The notes beneath the pieces are model-generated. The model ran no database searches, was not told where the DNA came from, and saw nothing but the letters and a program-made list of their open reading frames with translations. A program made the position numbers and the translations under genes. Positions 1 to 12,613 of a stretch of 64,000 bases of DNA are shown in pieces (within the stretch, counting starts at the first letter, position 1; each line of letters opens with the position of its first letter). The DNA lies in assembly GCA_013368325.1 (NCBI GenBank), contig JAACJK010000121.1, forward strand, positions 124,001-188,000. The letters run 5' to 3'. The DNA comes from Ephemerocybe angulata (taxonomy: Eukaryota > Basidiomycota > Agaricomycetes > Agaricales > Psathyrellaceae).

Positions 1-2383
1 GAGAAAATCAGTGAAGCGTCACCCGAGAAAACTGCAGAGTTAATCATCTTAGTATGCCCCCTGAGGACACGCTGAACCTCCCCAGTCGACGCATCCCATA
101 TCCTCACCGTTTGATCCTTGGACCCCGAGACAATTCGGGATCCATCCGGCGAGAAGTCAACTGACCAAACCTGGCCACTGTGACCCTGGAGCACTCTCTT
201 GACCTTGCCTCTTAGCGCATCCCACACCCTCACCGTGTTGTCGAACGACCCTGAGACGACATCCCTCCCATCCGGCGAGAATGCAACTGAACTAACGATT
301 TCGTTGTGCCCCTTCAAGACAGTCCGCACCCCGCCTGTCAGCACATCCCACACCCTCACCGTCTTGTCTCCCGCACCGGAGACAATCTTCGTTCCGTCCC
401 AGGAGAATGCAACTGATGTTATCTGTCCGGTATGCCCTGACAGGATCAATGGGGGAGGAGGCGAAGGAAGGTCCTTTGTGACAGGTGCGACGATCTCATT
501 GATCCCTTCCTGCCATTCTCGCTGGGCAGTAGCTTCCTGGGCCTGGAGCCGCTGGAGCACGAGCGAGTGGAACTTGACCATGTCCTGAGATAGGGCTAGC
601 GTGACCTGCGTTTCGTAGAATAACTCAATGGCTGGTGCCCAATCTCCCCCAATGCGTGCGACCATCTCAGGATCGACGGTGTAGCCACCAAGATGCCCGG
701 TGAAAATGGTGTTGTCACCAAGCTTCCCCTCCCAGCTATCCTTTAGTCCCGCTAGCATGGCATGAAGATTAGGGGACAAAGACTCCTCGAGATTTCGGAA
801 ATCTTCCCGCTCCGTCAAAAGCCGTTCAGACGCTGGGGATAGCCACTCATTCAACTCCTTCTCCTTCGCTTGCTGAACAGCTTTCCACTTCTTTATCTCC
901 GCGCCTGCCTGCTCCGCTTCTTGACAACTCTTGCGATAGTAATCCTCGACCATGGACACCCAACCCTCCCTCTCCTTAAATAATTCTTGGGCCTGCTTGA
1001 GGCTCGAATCGATTCGCTCCATTATCGAAGGCATCGCTTTAACAGAGCGCTGGCCAGCGGACATTTCGAGCCCATTCAGCTCTGTGCTCAAAGATCGCTC
1101 CAGCTCAGCGAGCGAGTCTTGTCCCTGTTTAAGTCGGGTGCATTGCTCCTCTGCCGCTTTCACATCTTCGTTTTTTTCCATAAGCCTGCTCTCGGCGACT
1201 TTGATCGCAGCAGACGCAGCTTCGATTGCGTCGCGGTTGGCCGCACACTCGGCCGCAACATCTAACGCTTCCCGGTCGAGATCGGCCACCATCTCGAGCA
1301 CCTGAGCCGAGAATGTGTTGATGGTGTCCAGGAGGCGCTGCCGTCGAGTGCGCGAGGTACGGGGACGGACAGCCTCCTTCGGGCCAGGGGCGGCGTCGCC
1401 GACAGTTGTTTGTGCCTCCCTCTCCTGCAACAGGAAAGCGTATTTCGCAGCCAGCTCGTCTCGCTCCTGGGTTACCGCTGCCAACCTTTCCTCCAACGTG
1501 GGGCCCGATCCCTAGGGTTGACGAATGAGCAAGAAGCTCGATGACACTGGCTAAATGCGACCTACCGGTCCGGAGAAGAGCTTGTGTATAATGTCCTGAG
1601 GAGACGAATAGGCTTCGGTAGGTAGGCCGGAGCGGAAACGAAGGATGTCGCTTCCACTGTTCTGGCGGTCGTGTAAGTACTCTAGCAGGCTTCCACTGGC
1701 TCTTCCACTCGCATAGAGACTCTCTTCCTTGCTCTGTGCTACTTCAGCGGTGAAGGGAGGACCGTTGTGGTCCTCCATCTGGTCCCACTGCGTCGTGATG
1801 CATGCAATTTGAGCGTTTGCAAACAGGTTTTCAAACGCGCGTTGCGCATCGGGCCTGAAACGGGTAGGGTAGAAGCGCATGTGCCTTGTATTGAGAAAAA
1901 AGAGAACATGAGACACAGGCCTGGACCTTGTGGTTCCCACTGTAAGAAACTGTATGCAGAAAAATAGATGGTACTCACCCATTTGCCGCAAGGTGCTCCT
2001 CTAGCATAGGAAGGAATTCCTCGGCCTCGTTCACGGACTCATCTCCCTCCGAATACAAGCCGACATCAAAGCCAGGAGTGTCGATGAATGTCAATGATTG
2101 CCCGTCCGGGAGCGATACTTTGTACTCGACGATATCCCGAGTATACGTATACTGTGCCTTCTCAGCTGTACTAGTACGTTGTTCAGCTCCAACAGTGGCT
2201 GAATCATGTACAGCCTTGATGAACTGCAAATATCCAAGTTATCGATAACCTTTCTCTAGTCAAGTATTGATAACGTACGGTGGTCTTCCCGGCCTCGAAT
2301 CTGCCTAAAACACTGGGGACCGCCAATCAGCGTCGTATGTTCGAATATATACAAGTCACCTACACAATCGTGTGCTCCTTCAT
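1..2383 (-). CDS. GTPase / coiled-coil / WD40 protein, copy 1 (3' end outside window)
   Basis: Five-exon model, read on the minus strand: 2364-2383, 2279-2312, 1979-2223, 1566-1926 and 1511 to the window edge. All junctions have GT..AG ends and keep frame. The joined N-terminus (MKEHTIVVLGRFEAGKTT) carries a P-loop GRFEAGKT. Exon 3 has the G3 motif DTPGFD. Exon 4 has a TQWD sequence in the G4 position. About 200 residues rich in Glu, Lys, Arg and Ala follow (long coiled coil), then WD40 repeats with the pattern GH..V.SV.FS.DG...SGS.D.TVR(V/I)WD. Four repeats are visible before the edge. The domain order matches the copy at 4979-7688, and the start codons lie 5.3 kb apart, so this is a tandem duplicate. 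A GTPase switch on a coiled-coil/beta-propeller chassis suggests a STAND-like sensor, but the ligand is unknown. The acceptor of exon 4 (AAG) is the least certain junction. Confidence 0.82.
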
Positions 2384-4978
2384 ATCCCTGGGCAATGCCT
2401 GAATAGTATGGTATTGTGGTCGGAGTCAGGAGGCAAGCTTAGTCCAGCGACCTGAGCGTCCAAGCGATTTTCGAGAACTTAGAGAGACAGCAAGTATTCG
2501 ACTTTTGATTCGAATCGACAATCGTCGATCGATGCCGATAAGCCCTGAGCGCTGAAGATGGCCTGAACAAATCCAGCCTCCAGATTCAGAGTCAAGATGG
2601 CACCAGTGGGTCGACCCAGCTTGATGTGGGCGGGGTACTGGTACGGAACGTTGAACAGTAATCTTTCAAGTTCGCAATTTGCGTTCGAGAAAGAGGTCAA
2701 GGCCAAGTGCCACAGAGTGCGGAACGAGGGGGTGCTTGCCTGTGTTTGGCAAGGGGTTCCGGTTGATGATCGCCGGTTTGGGCCCGCACCTCCGAGAAAA
2801 CCCTTTGCTGCTCCGTCTCTTCCTCCGTCGACGCTGAGGACACCTCCTGGCTCCATTACGATTTCCACCAAACTGCGTTCCTTCGTTGCGACTCTACTCT
2901 TTCTGCACAGGCCCAAGTGGAGGAAAACACACCAAGAGATGCGGCTAGTACTAGGTGAGGGCTAATAGGGCGGGTACGCCCTGAGCGACGTGTTCAAACT
3001 GCACAGAGGAAAAGGTACATCCGGCACACTTGCCCAGGAGGAAGCGTGACTACTTTAACAGTGCGAAACACTCCTGCACATCTCTGCTTACACTCAACAC
3101 TCTCCTCTTGTCTTCATGCGAAGCGAGCATTATTTTCTGCGTTGCACCATCCATTTGCAACGTTTCACCTTGGAAGCGTTCGTCCGCTTTGCGCTAGCCA
3201 ACGAAGCACGCTTGGCATCGCTCACTGTACCCTGGGCGCTCAAAAGATGTGTTTAACTTATAGGTTTACTTCCAGATCTAACTTCTGGCTTGCACACCTC
3301 TCGAAGTCTTCTCGACCTGCAACCGTTCCCGACGTTCGTGGACAATAGCATATCCTCCATAGGCGGGTTGAGCCGCAGTAGAACCGCGAGCGACGCCCAT
3401 CTGGACATTCCCCAGCTACGATGACTGCCACTCCTCCAAATCTAGACCCTCCTCTAAGCCCAGCGACGCCTTCACTCATCCACATCGACTCCGAGTCACC
3501 TTGTTGGTGACCATGATGATGGTGGAGAGCTCAGCACACTTCCAACGACCACTGGGCACCCATGCTCGGGACTCCTCCTCGACTCCTCCACTGCTAATCT
3601 TGTGGAACACGTCGGGCAACGAGCATCAATGTACGCCTAGACTTCACAAGCTTCATAAACATCACAACCACCACCTTCCACTGCCCTACCAGCGTTACGT
3701 TGTCGGACTCATCCCAGCCACCACTACCGCAGCCGGACCCCGAGCGGCAAGCAACCAGAGTAGAGGGGTTCTTTACCAGAGGATGCGCGCTCCGTCTACC
3801 ACCGCACCTCTCCTGGCCACCAGTGGCCACCACAACCACTATCGTCCTCACGACTACCCGCTTGCCTGCATGCCAGCGAGCGCCCTACCAACATTGCAGA
3901 GAAGCCTAGCGTGGGCCATCTAGCGTCGCTACGCCACATTCTCTCCTCCACCAGGCACCTCTCCTCTGTCGACGCTTGGTCGATGCTGACACCCTCCTCC
4001 TCGCTTGTCACGACACGTTCTCGATCTCTCGTCACTGCCACTATGTCGACGCCCTCCGTTGTTTCTTTTCTGAGCCCTCTACCACCATAGTAGGCCTGAG
4101 TACTCCCTCGTCTCACCCATTCCCCTGTCTTCTCACATCTCTTTGTCTGCCACTGCGTACCAATGTGTTGGTTTTCGTGCATGCTGGCAGCTACTGGCTC
4201 ATCGTTTCGGGCCGTCATCGTTGTTAGGCTCGAATACAACGAACGATCACGCCACTCTCCCACCGTCATTGCGTATACATTACGCAGCAGCTGGTTTGAG
4301 TTGGCGCTTGCCGAGAAAGCATAAGCGCCCGGCCCCAAAATCCAAATATGCGCGAATTGTTTCGAACTAAGGTCAATCGGGGGGATTCCATCTAGTCCAT
4401 TGTTGGTATGTACATATTGAATCCCTTTATGGACTCGATTTCGAACAGTTTGGTTATGTGGCACGGAGGGATGCTACTTCCGTCGAAAGTGAATTCGCGG
4501 AAATGAACTAGCCTTGTTTTGTCCCTCTGCTCGTCTGCGAGTCGCGACGCTGAGACGTGGACAGTTCGGTTGGTGATACTGCTGGTGTTGAGGCGTAGAT
4601 CTGGCTCCCCGATTCAGGTCGATCTTGTGGTTCAGTTTGTCCACGCCATGGGAGAGGTTTGACGGTATTGGCGGGGCGCATGGCTGGCGGGGGACTGGCG
4701 GCACGGTGAAGTGAACCTTAATGTTTTGAGAAGAGCTGATTATAAATTTATGGGCTCCAACTCGAAGTGTTATAGATATACTGATACAAGAAACAAATTT
4801 GCGAGTTACGGGCTCGATGAGAATCATAAGAGCGAAAGGCGAACCATGAGGTGAGAAGGAACAGCGGCTACATAGTATGAAGCAAGGCAGAAAACATGGT
4901 TTGAGAAAAATAGAAGTGGCTTTATGGAATAACGAAGGCAGGGAGGTGTAGGCATAAATGGCCTCTGCACCAGTGGGG
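2384..4978. other. Spacer between the two GTPase-WD40 copies
   Basis: I see no gene here. Open frames on both strands reach 222 codons, but they are low-complexity (Ser/Thr/His/Pro-rich), overlap one another on opposite strands and match no family I know. The part next to 2384 should hold the promoter of copy 1. The part next to 4978 should hold the 3' UTR of copy 2. Confidence 0.5.
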
Positions 4979-7688
4979 CTAATTTCGCTGAGCGGGAGTA
5001 GGGAAGGGGGCCATATTCCACACCCTAACTGTCCCATCCCAGGAGGCAGATACAATCCGCCTTCCATCCCTTGAGAATGCTACTCCGCGAACGTTATCAC
5101 TATGCCCCTCCAGCACACTATGCGTTTCACCGGTCGATGCATCCCACACCCTCACTGTTTTGTCCTTTGACCCAGAGCAGATCCACGATCCAACTCGGGA
5201 TACCGAAACGGTGTGAACCGAGTCGAGATGCCCCACTAATACTCTCAGCACCTCGCCTGTCAACACATCCCACACCCTCACCGTTTTGTCCGACGATCCC
5301 GATACAGCCCGTAACCCATCCCTCGACGATGCAACGGAGTTGACTTTGTTTGTGTGCCCCTCCAGGACAGCGCACACCTTGCCTGTTAAAGCACCCCACA
5401 CCCTCACTGACCTGTCGTATGAAGCGGAGAAAATCCGTGATCCATCGCCCGAGAATACCGCAGAAGTGACAGCCTCATTATGCCCCTCCAAAACATGCTG
5501 AACCTTGCCAGTCGACGCATTCCATATCCTCACCGTCCGATCCTCGGACCCCGAAGCAATTCGGGATCCATCCGGCGAAAAGTCAACGGACCAAACCTCG
5601 TCACTGTGCCCCTCAAGCACTCTCTTTACCCCGCCTCCCACTACATCCCACACCCTCACCGTGTTGTCGAACGATCCTGAGACGATATTCTTCCCGTCTG
5701 GCGAGAATGCAACTGAACGAACAACATTGGTGTGGCCCGCCAAGATAGTTTGCCCCGCGCCTGTCACCGAATCCCACACCCTCACCGTGTGGTCTCCCGC
5801 CCCGGAGACAATCTTTGTTCCATCCCAGGAGAATGCAGCTGATGTTACCTGTCCGGTATGCCCTGTCAGGGGGGGAGGGGGCGGAGGAAGGTGCTTTGGC
5901 CAAGAGCCGAACAAGTCCTCGACGCGTTCCTTCCATTCTAGCTGGGCGGCATCTTCCTGGGCCTTGACCCGTTGGAGTATGGCCGAGTGGAACTTGGCCA
6001 TATCTCGCGACAGCGCGAGCGTGACTTGCGCTTCGTAGAAAGACTCAATGGCCTGTGCCCAATCTCCGTGGCGCGCGATTATCTCAGGATCGACGGCACG
6101 GCCATCAAGATGCCCCAAGAAAACGATGTTGCTCCCAAGCTTCCCCTCCCAGCTATCCTTCAGCCCCTCCCGCATCGCATCGAGGTTCGTGGACAAAGTT
6201 CCCTGGAGCGTCCGGAAATCTTCTCGCTCCTTCGACAGTTGTTCGAACTCTCGGAATAGCCGTTCATTCAACTCCTTCTCCTTCCCTTGCTTGACGCGCT
6301 TCCACTTCTCAATGTCTGCAGATGCTTCTTCCAATTCTTCAGAGCTCTTCTTATACTCATCCTCCGCCGTTGAGACCCAACTATCCCTCTCTTTGCGGAA
6401 TCCCCGCGTCTGTTCGAGGCTCGTCGTGATCCGCTGCTTCGCTTTCACAGAGCGCCGATCGGTTGCCGTTGCGAGGCCATTCAGCTGTGTGGTCAAGGAC
6501 TGCTCTGACTCTGCATACGAGTCTCTCTCCTGTTTAAGGCGGGTACGTTCCTTCGCCGCGGCTTCCACGTCCTCCGTCGCTTCTTCAAACCTGCCCTCAG
6601 CCTCTTTGATCGCAGCGGAAGCCGCTTCGATTTCCGCACGAGTGGCCACACGCTCGTCTTCAAAATCCTCAGCGTCCCTGTTAAACTCGTCCATCATCTC
6701 GAGCACTTGGGCCGAAAACTTCTCGATGGTGTCCAGAAGACGTTGTCGTCGAGTACGTCGGGGACGTGGAGTCCCCTCAGGCTGTCGGCCAGAAGCTGCG
6801 TCGCCGACGGCGGGGAATGCTTGTTTGTTCTGGTGCGAAGATTGAAGAATGAGCAAGGACCTCGACAAAGTTCACTCCGACGTACTGGTCCAGCAACTAG
6901 CTTCTGTAGGATGTCCTGAGGAAATGAATAGGCTTCATTGGGCGGGCCGGAGCGGAAACGAAGGACGTCGCCACCTCGATCTTTCCGACCGTCGAGTAAG
7001 TATTCCAAGAGGCTTCCACCAGTTTTTCCATTGGCATATAGGCTTTCCTCCTTGCTTTCCGCCTCGTCAGCCGTGGCGGGAGGCCCATCGTCATCCTCAA
7101 TCTGATCCCAACGGGTGGTAATGCATGCCACTTGAGCCTTCGAGAACAGTCTTTCGAAGGCGCGCTGCGCACGGGGCTTGAAGTCGGTAGGGTCCATGCC
7201 GTTTGCATTAAAGAAAACGAGAACATGCGATACGGGCTTGGACCTAGTGCTCAACACAGTGAGCACTTGCTTCGATCTCGCAATCGTGATGATACGCACC
7301 CATTTTCCGCAAGGTGCTTCTCCAGCATCTGGAGAATCTCCTCAGTCTCCTTCGCAGGCTCCCCTCCCGGTTGATATCCATCGAAACCAGGAGTGTCGAC
7401 GAAGGTCAATGATTGCCCGTCCGAAAGGGTTACCTCGTACTCCACGATGCCCAGGGTAGGTTCTTCCTCCGCTGCAGGTGCTTCACGCATACCGGGCGCA
7501 TTCTTAATGGCTTTGATGAACTGTAAGTCTCGGTGTAAGTCGACAGCCTTCCTTCAGTAAACCAGGATCGATAACGTACAGTGGTTTTTCCGGCGTCAGA
7601 TCTGCCTAAAACACTGAGTCCATTCAGTCAGTATCGCATCTCGTTCGTACGGGATAAAAGTTACCTACACAATCGTGTGCTCCCCCAT
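4979..7688 (-). CDS. GTPase / coiled-coil / WD40 protein, copy 2 (complete)
   Basis: Five exons, read on the minus strand: 7669-7688, 7580-7613, 7300-7520, 6886-7243 and 4979-6829. They join in frame to about 827 residues. Residues 1-211 form a TRAFAC-type GTPase: P-loop GRSDAGKT, DTPGFD (G3), and TRWD in the place of the usual [NT]KxD (G4). Residues about 240-450 are a charged coiled coil. Residues about 530-820 hold seven WD40 repeats, enough for one closed beta-propeller, with many TVRVWD strands. The repeats resemble each other closely, as in fungal HET-E/NWD-type propellers that evolve by repeat exchange. The short 20-nt first exon and all intron positions are shared with copy 1, which supports the model. 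The family resembles GIMAP/AIG1-like GTPases, but I cannot name a characterised orthologue. Cytosolic: no signal peptide or membrane segment is seen. Confidence 0.88.
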
Positions 7689-8640
7689 ATCCGTAAGTAA
7701 TGCAGAAGGGGATTGTGGTAGCCAGGAAGCAAGTTTAGCTTATTGATCCCAGCATGCAGGTAATCTTCATCACATGGTGAAAGACTCGAGGAGCGACGGC
7801 AAGTGCCATAATGGACAATCGATGGCGATAAGCGCCGAGTACTGAACTGGCTGAGCATGAGGCATTGTCACGGCCAGGTGACCTTGTGAAGAGACCATTG
7901 AACGGGCCAGCCGCAGATAGTGGGTTTAATTTCAAAATGGAAAGAGTGGTCCGACCTGGTTCGAGGTGGGTGAGATATACGCGGGAAGATTGGGGCACGC
8001 GGAAAATGTTGAAAGTTGAGGACGACTCCGGGGGTTTTGAGTGTCTTTGACGAGGGTTCATCGTAATTGTAGGAGAAAGTGCCGTTCTTTTGTCCCTCCA
8101 ATGCCCTCCGAGCTCATCGAAATAGCCTCCTCCCTTTATCGTAACGGTCTGCATTGGCCAGAGTGTTGGGCGTCTAAATCTTCAGGTTGTCGTTTGCATG
8201 GCCCCAGCGTCGAGCGCCACTACAGACTCGATGATGTTGCTTTATGTGTCCTTAGAGGTGTCGTATTCTTGAGGCCGAATGGGTTGTCACTGAGCTTCGA
8301 GGCGAGGTACTCTGCGCTGGAATGGTTCAAGCTGCTACTCCCGGAACATCGTTCAGATCCAAGGATGTGGAACGGGCATCCTGATGCTGAAACTTGGCCT
8401 CCACACCCTGGTTGTCTGCACCGCGAGGAGTACTCCCTGTTGAACAGCACCAGGCTGGTGCACTTGCATGGTGGAGGCAAGAGAGGCGAGTGCAGGCTTC
8501 TGCACAGCCATGTGGTGATGTTTGGCGGCGAGGGTATTGCCCATTCATTGTTCTTCGAGCCGTGTTGTTTGGTACTGCCGCTGCTGCACCGCTGCTGCGC
8601 CGCTGCGGCCAACTTTCCTTGAACGTGAACCACCACCATC
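7689..8640. other. Intergenic region between GTPase-WD40 copy 2 and the F-box gene
   Basis: This divergent spacer should contain the promoters of both neighbours. Open frames of up to 193 codons (8041-8622) have no recognisable domain, and overlapping frames of similar length lie on the other strand. I do not call a gene. Confidence 0.5.
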
Positions 8641-10004
8641 ATGCAACCTCGACTACCTATCGAGATTATCCTTCTTATTCCGCCTTTTCTTTCGGGAGAT
8701 AAAGACAAGCAGGCGTTGAGAAAGCTATGTTTAACGTCCTCATTATTCCTCCATCCTTCCCGAACCCTCCTCTACAACCATCTAGTTCTCTCATTTGGAC
8801 CTCGTTACACTGAGAGTCCTCTTCCCGGAACATGGCTCCTTCAACTTCTTCAACTTTCTCCAGGCCTTTCGAAATACGTGAAGAAGCTCACCATATCCAC
8901 TATCCCAGGTGGCCAGCGTTGGCTGGGTGTGGACGTCACACTGCCCGATGCTCTCACAAGAATTGGCCCCAACCAAATTACTTCCTTCTCGCTGGAGCGC
9001 ATCTCCTTAGACGAGTGGTCCTCTCTCCGAGGCGCTACAAAGTCCTCAATCATCGACACATGTTTCTCCGCGTCCCTTGTTGATTTGACGCTTTGCCGGG
9101 CGCCCTTCGACCTCCTGAAGCATTGCGGGCCGCAGCTGAAACGCTTCGAGGCGCGGGGAGTAGAACTCGCAAGGAATAACAACATCGAACCTCCGAACTC
9201 TCCGCCAATTATGCTGGACTCCCTGTGCCTGAATGGCTACCCGTTTCACAAATACATCGCACATCTTCTGGACCCCTCAAGCAAAATTCAGCTCCACGCC
9301 TTGACGAAGCTGGAAATTACTTCCACTTCTCCAGCAGACAATACGGCAGCATCTAGAATCCTCAGCCACTGCCGAAATACATTGGAAACATTCATTTTAC
9401 AGCCGTATGCTATATATTGTACGTCCATCCGTCCATGCCATCCGTCCATCCGATCCCCATGCTAAACCTGGGCCCTAAAAGCTGCACCAGAGGTCGAAGT
9501 TCCGGACTGCCCATTTTTGACCACTTTCGAGCTGCGCATTGATGCGAGAGGCCGCACTTATCAACGTGATCGACCTGGTCTCCACTGGTCAGCATCTTTC
9601 ATCGACAACATACCCGCTTCCACAAGCAAGAAGATCGAAAACCTTTCCATATCCTTGTTTTTCATCCTTTTCGAACCCCGAGAAGTGCCCGGAGGTGAAG
9701 TAGAAAGCCAAGGCGTCTCTCCTCTTCGAGAAATTGGGGGAGTTATAATGAACTCTGTCAGCGATGACAATATAAGAAGGTGGACAGGCCTGAAGAAACT
9801 CGAGGTGGAAGTTCACGACTACATTCCCCAGCCAGGCAACACACAGAAGATTAGGGATCTGGTATTGGATGCATTGAACATCAGTCCTAGGTCGAACTTC
9901 GCGTTCCATTTAACAACAGTTCCGTTACAGGTAAGGCTTCCAGCGTTTTTTGAGTCCCTCCATGACAACTGATTTAAGGCATAACCCCCTAGGTACAAAC
10001 GTAG
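8641..10004 (+). CDS. F-box-like protein
   Basis: Three exons (8641-9418, 9482-9930, 9993-10004) join in frame to 412 residues. The last exon adds only Val-Gln-Thr and the stop. The N-terminus (MQPRLPIEIILLIPPFL, then a Leu/Ser-rich helix) matches the degenerate F-box that opens many basidiomycete proteins of this type (LPxEIxxLI). The rest is leucine-rich without a regular repeat, like an LRR-type substrate-binding part. By family knowledge it would recruit targets to an SCF ubiquitin ligase through Skp1. The target cannot be read from the sequence. The start is the first ATG in frame with the F-box. Confidence 0.72.
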
Positions 10005-10297
10005 TACTCGGTGTTAGCAGCTCCAGCCTCCAAGGGTGTCCAAGCATTAATATGATAACCTCCAAGCATTTCGCAGCTGATAGTGGGCACGCTCATGGCT
10101 GTAGCACGGTGTTCACCAGGTTTTCGGGGCTTAATTATTGGGCAGAGCGACACTCTGAGCTGTACCGTTTTGCTGTTTTCAAAATACTAGAGTATATTGG
10201 AGACTTCAGCCTTCGGAGGATGCACAGCAGGTAACGATAATATATAATAATCCAAAGACACATAGCTTGAGGATATACATACAGAGCTCTATGTGAC

Positions 10298-11317
10298 TCA
10301 CATAAAGGCAGCACCTCTCTGACCTCCACAGCAGCTCTTCGTCGCACCAAGAGCCAGCGTGATTCCTTCCCCAACCTTTCCTCCCTTCTTCAACCCGCCC
10401 CCATTGATAGGCTGCTTCCTCTCCCCAAACACATTCCTCAACCAATCGGGCGCCTGTCCCTGTTTCGCCAGAACCCCCTGCTCACCACGGGCCTTCCAAA
10501 TGAGGAAGAACCAGATACACCCGACGACGGCGCCGGCGGTCGCCTGCGCTGCGCCTCGCGGGCCCCCAAGGATGAGGGCAAGGAGGATCGTCAGATATGG
10601 CAGTGTTTCGACTGGGAGTGTGAGAACGCCCATAAATGAGGCATTTGAGCCGGATGGGGCGGTTGCGCCTGCGATGTAGCAGAGGCATGTCGTCAGTGGA
10701 AGGATGAAGAGGTTGCTGTCCAGAGGTCGGGTGGCGGCCTGGGTATGAACGTTGAATATGGGCATGGAGGGTATCATCTTTGAGAGAGAGACTTACAAAG
10801 ATACCAGCACACGCAAAGAAGAGTTGCCAGGCCAGGTCGCTGGATCGCTGTCGGAATGGGCCAGATTCCAGGGCAGTAATGCTTCGGCTTCAGCGCGAAG
10901 AAATGGTCGACCGCTCGTAAGGTTTCTGGCATACGTGAGCGTGTGCATAGTGATAACTTACTAGAGTATAGCGACCTCATATAGAAGGTTTAGATTAGGA
11001 GCTGGAGACGATCAAGTATCAGTCGCTGCTTTAGCGCTCGATGAAATTGAGGCGCTTACTCCCCAGGAAGAAGCTCGTCCACAGTTTCCAGAGCTATATG
11101 AAGCATAAGCAAGGCAGAGGAGAGAGTGAAGGGGGCTTTGGTCCATTACCTGGAAGCGCTTAAAGACCTCGTAGTAGCTATACATCATAGGAACTTGGTA
11201 ACGCCATGGATTCGTGCGGACCAGGAGGGTCAAGCCCAGAGTTGAAGCGCAGGCAAATTTGGCTACTGGTGAGATCTTTTGGACCTCTTTGACTATATTC
11301 TCCAGGTCAGTGGGCAT
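10298..11317 (-). CDS. Derlin (Der1-like) ER membrane protein, copy 1
   Basis: Five exons, read on the minus strand: 11150-11317, 11060-11093, 10962-11001, 10797-10881 and 10298-10738. They join in frame to 255 residues. Derlin landmarks appear in order: an N-terminal helix with KISPVAKFACAST, FKRFQLWKLWTSFFLG (the usual FQxWRLxTxFxxxG), LNLLYEVAILY, the SSDLAWQLFFACAGIF membrane segment, and hydrophobic stretches ending in a polar C-terminal tail with QAPDWLRNVFGE. Derlins are rhomboid pseudoproteases that help move misfolded proteins from the ER to the cytosol for degradation (ERAD). The second Derlin in the window (17294-18235) is clearly related but well diverged. The start lies 422 bp from the divergent Nudix gene. 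Small exons 2 and 3 were placed by matching the family pattern. Confidence 0.86.
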
Positions 11318-11739
11318 AGCTGGAGCTGTGGGGTATAGAATGAGAGTATGGGACTTGGGCGCGGATGGGCTCGTGAGGGGAAGAAGAGAGATGTGATGGC
11401 TGCGCTTGGATTTCGGTCAACTGGTCCCACCGAAGCACAAGGTTCCGAATATGACTACCATATATCACCGCGATAAGTGCGACTTCAAACCCGTATGATT
11501 ATCTGTTGATTCCCTTCAATTCCCTCGGATTTCGAGACCCTGTGTTCAAGCCTGTGTTGGCCCGAGGTGTGTACGACGCACTGAACGTATTCTCGGCACT
11601 CCGGCAATAATTCCCACGATTTCATCTTACGATCCGATAGGGGCGAGTTCATTGATGCCTTCGTCCAAACCAATTCGATGCGACACCGACAACGACACAC
11701 ACAACACACACGACCTTGACGCGTAGTTCTTGACTGAAA
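11318..11739. promoter_or_regulatory. Shared upstream region of Derlin copy 1 and the Nudix gene
   Basis: The 422 bp lie between divergent start codons, so both promoters must be here. I see no ORF worth calling and no motif I can name with confidence. Confidence 0.5.
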
Positions 11740-12572
11740 ATGGCGGAAGTACCACCAGGAATCTCAGGGAATCTCAAGCACTACATAAGCGGAGGAGAGG
11801 AAGGTTCCCAATGGCGAGGGTTTTCCACCAAGAGACATTACACAAATGCATTCGTCGTCCAGGATAATAAGGTGAGTTTCGTCTCCGACATGACCTCACG
11901 GATGAGTTGAAGAATGTATGTGAAATCTTAGATTCTCTTGGGAATGAAAAAGAGAGGATGGGGCCAGGGAAAGTTCGTTTAGGTTGCATCGTCAGCATAT
12001 CGGCCGGCTCGGGGTCCAGTCGAGTCTAACCCGAACTCTGAAAGGTACAACGGTTTCGGCGGCAAGGTCGATCCTGGAGAAACACCATTGGAAGCTGCTA
12101 AACGTGAGCTAGAGGTGAGGTGAAATTCCATTAATTCGTGTCAGTCGTCTCACGAGTATGACTTGCCAGGAAGAATCAGGGATTCAAGGGCCTCTAGTCC
12201 ATGCTGGGCATCTACTGTTCTTGACTGAGGAAGTGGAATGGGCGTTCCACATCGATATCTACAAGGCGGAATCTTATACTGGAACTATTACAGAGTGCGT
12301 GAAGTTCCCTGTTGCTAGATCACCCTGCTCAACTTTCTATCTTGCTTAGATCTGACGAAATGAAGCCAGAATGGTTTTCGACCACCTCAGACACAAGCGC
12401 AGAGCTTCCCATGATACCCTTCGATAGGATGTGGGAGACGGACCACGTGTGGCTCCCCCTGCTCATTTCAGACAAACCTTTCGTCGGACGCGCGGACTTC
12501 GTTGGGGAGAAGGACCAGTCGAAACCTTTCAAATGGTGGTATGGCGTCATCGAAGAGGAGAAGGAGCTATGA
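11740..12572 (+). CDS. Nudix hydrolase, MTH1/NUDT1 type (oxidised purine nucleoside triphosphatase)
   Basis: Five exons (11740-11871, 11932-11972, 12045-12114, 12170-12294, 12350-12572) join in frame to 196 residues. After YNGFGGKVDPGET comes a complete Nudix box, GX5EX7REUXEEXGU, with the catalytic run RELEEESGI split by an intron. The C-terminal part carries the MTH1-type signature: DEMKPEWF, then IPFDRMWETDHVWLPLL. Human MTH1 has matching DEMxPxWF and IPFxxMWxDDxxWxP segments that bind the purine. The enzyme should hydrolyse 8-oxo-dGTP and 2-OH-dATP to monophosphates and so protect the nucleotide pool. It is convergent with the D-amino-acid oxidase gene, whose stop lies 41 bp away. Every junction preserves frame. 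Confidence 0.9.
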
Positions 12573-12613
12573 CCGTAATGTATTCTTACACTAAACATAT
12601 CTACGACACTATA

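Noticed and set aside
3796..4464. 222-codon minus-strand ORF between the GTPase-WD40 copies
   Set aside because: No recognisable domain, odd composition, and overlapping ORFs of similar quality on the plus strand.
5505..6845. Plus-strand ORFs of 177 and 265 codons opposite the GTPase-WD40 gene
   Set aside because: They are antisense to conserved WD40 and coiled-coil sequence; the repetitive pattern comes from the real gene.
8041..8622. 193-codon ORF upstream of the F-box gene
   Set aside because: No family pattern; equally long ORFs run on the opposite strand. It may be chance or 5' flank.
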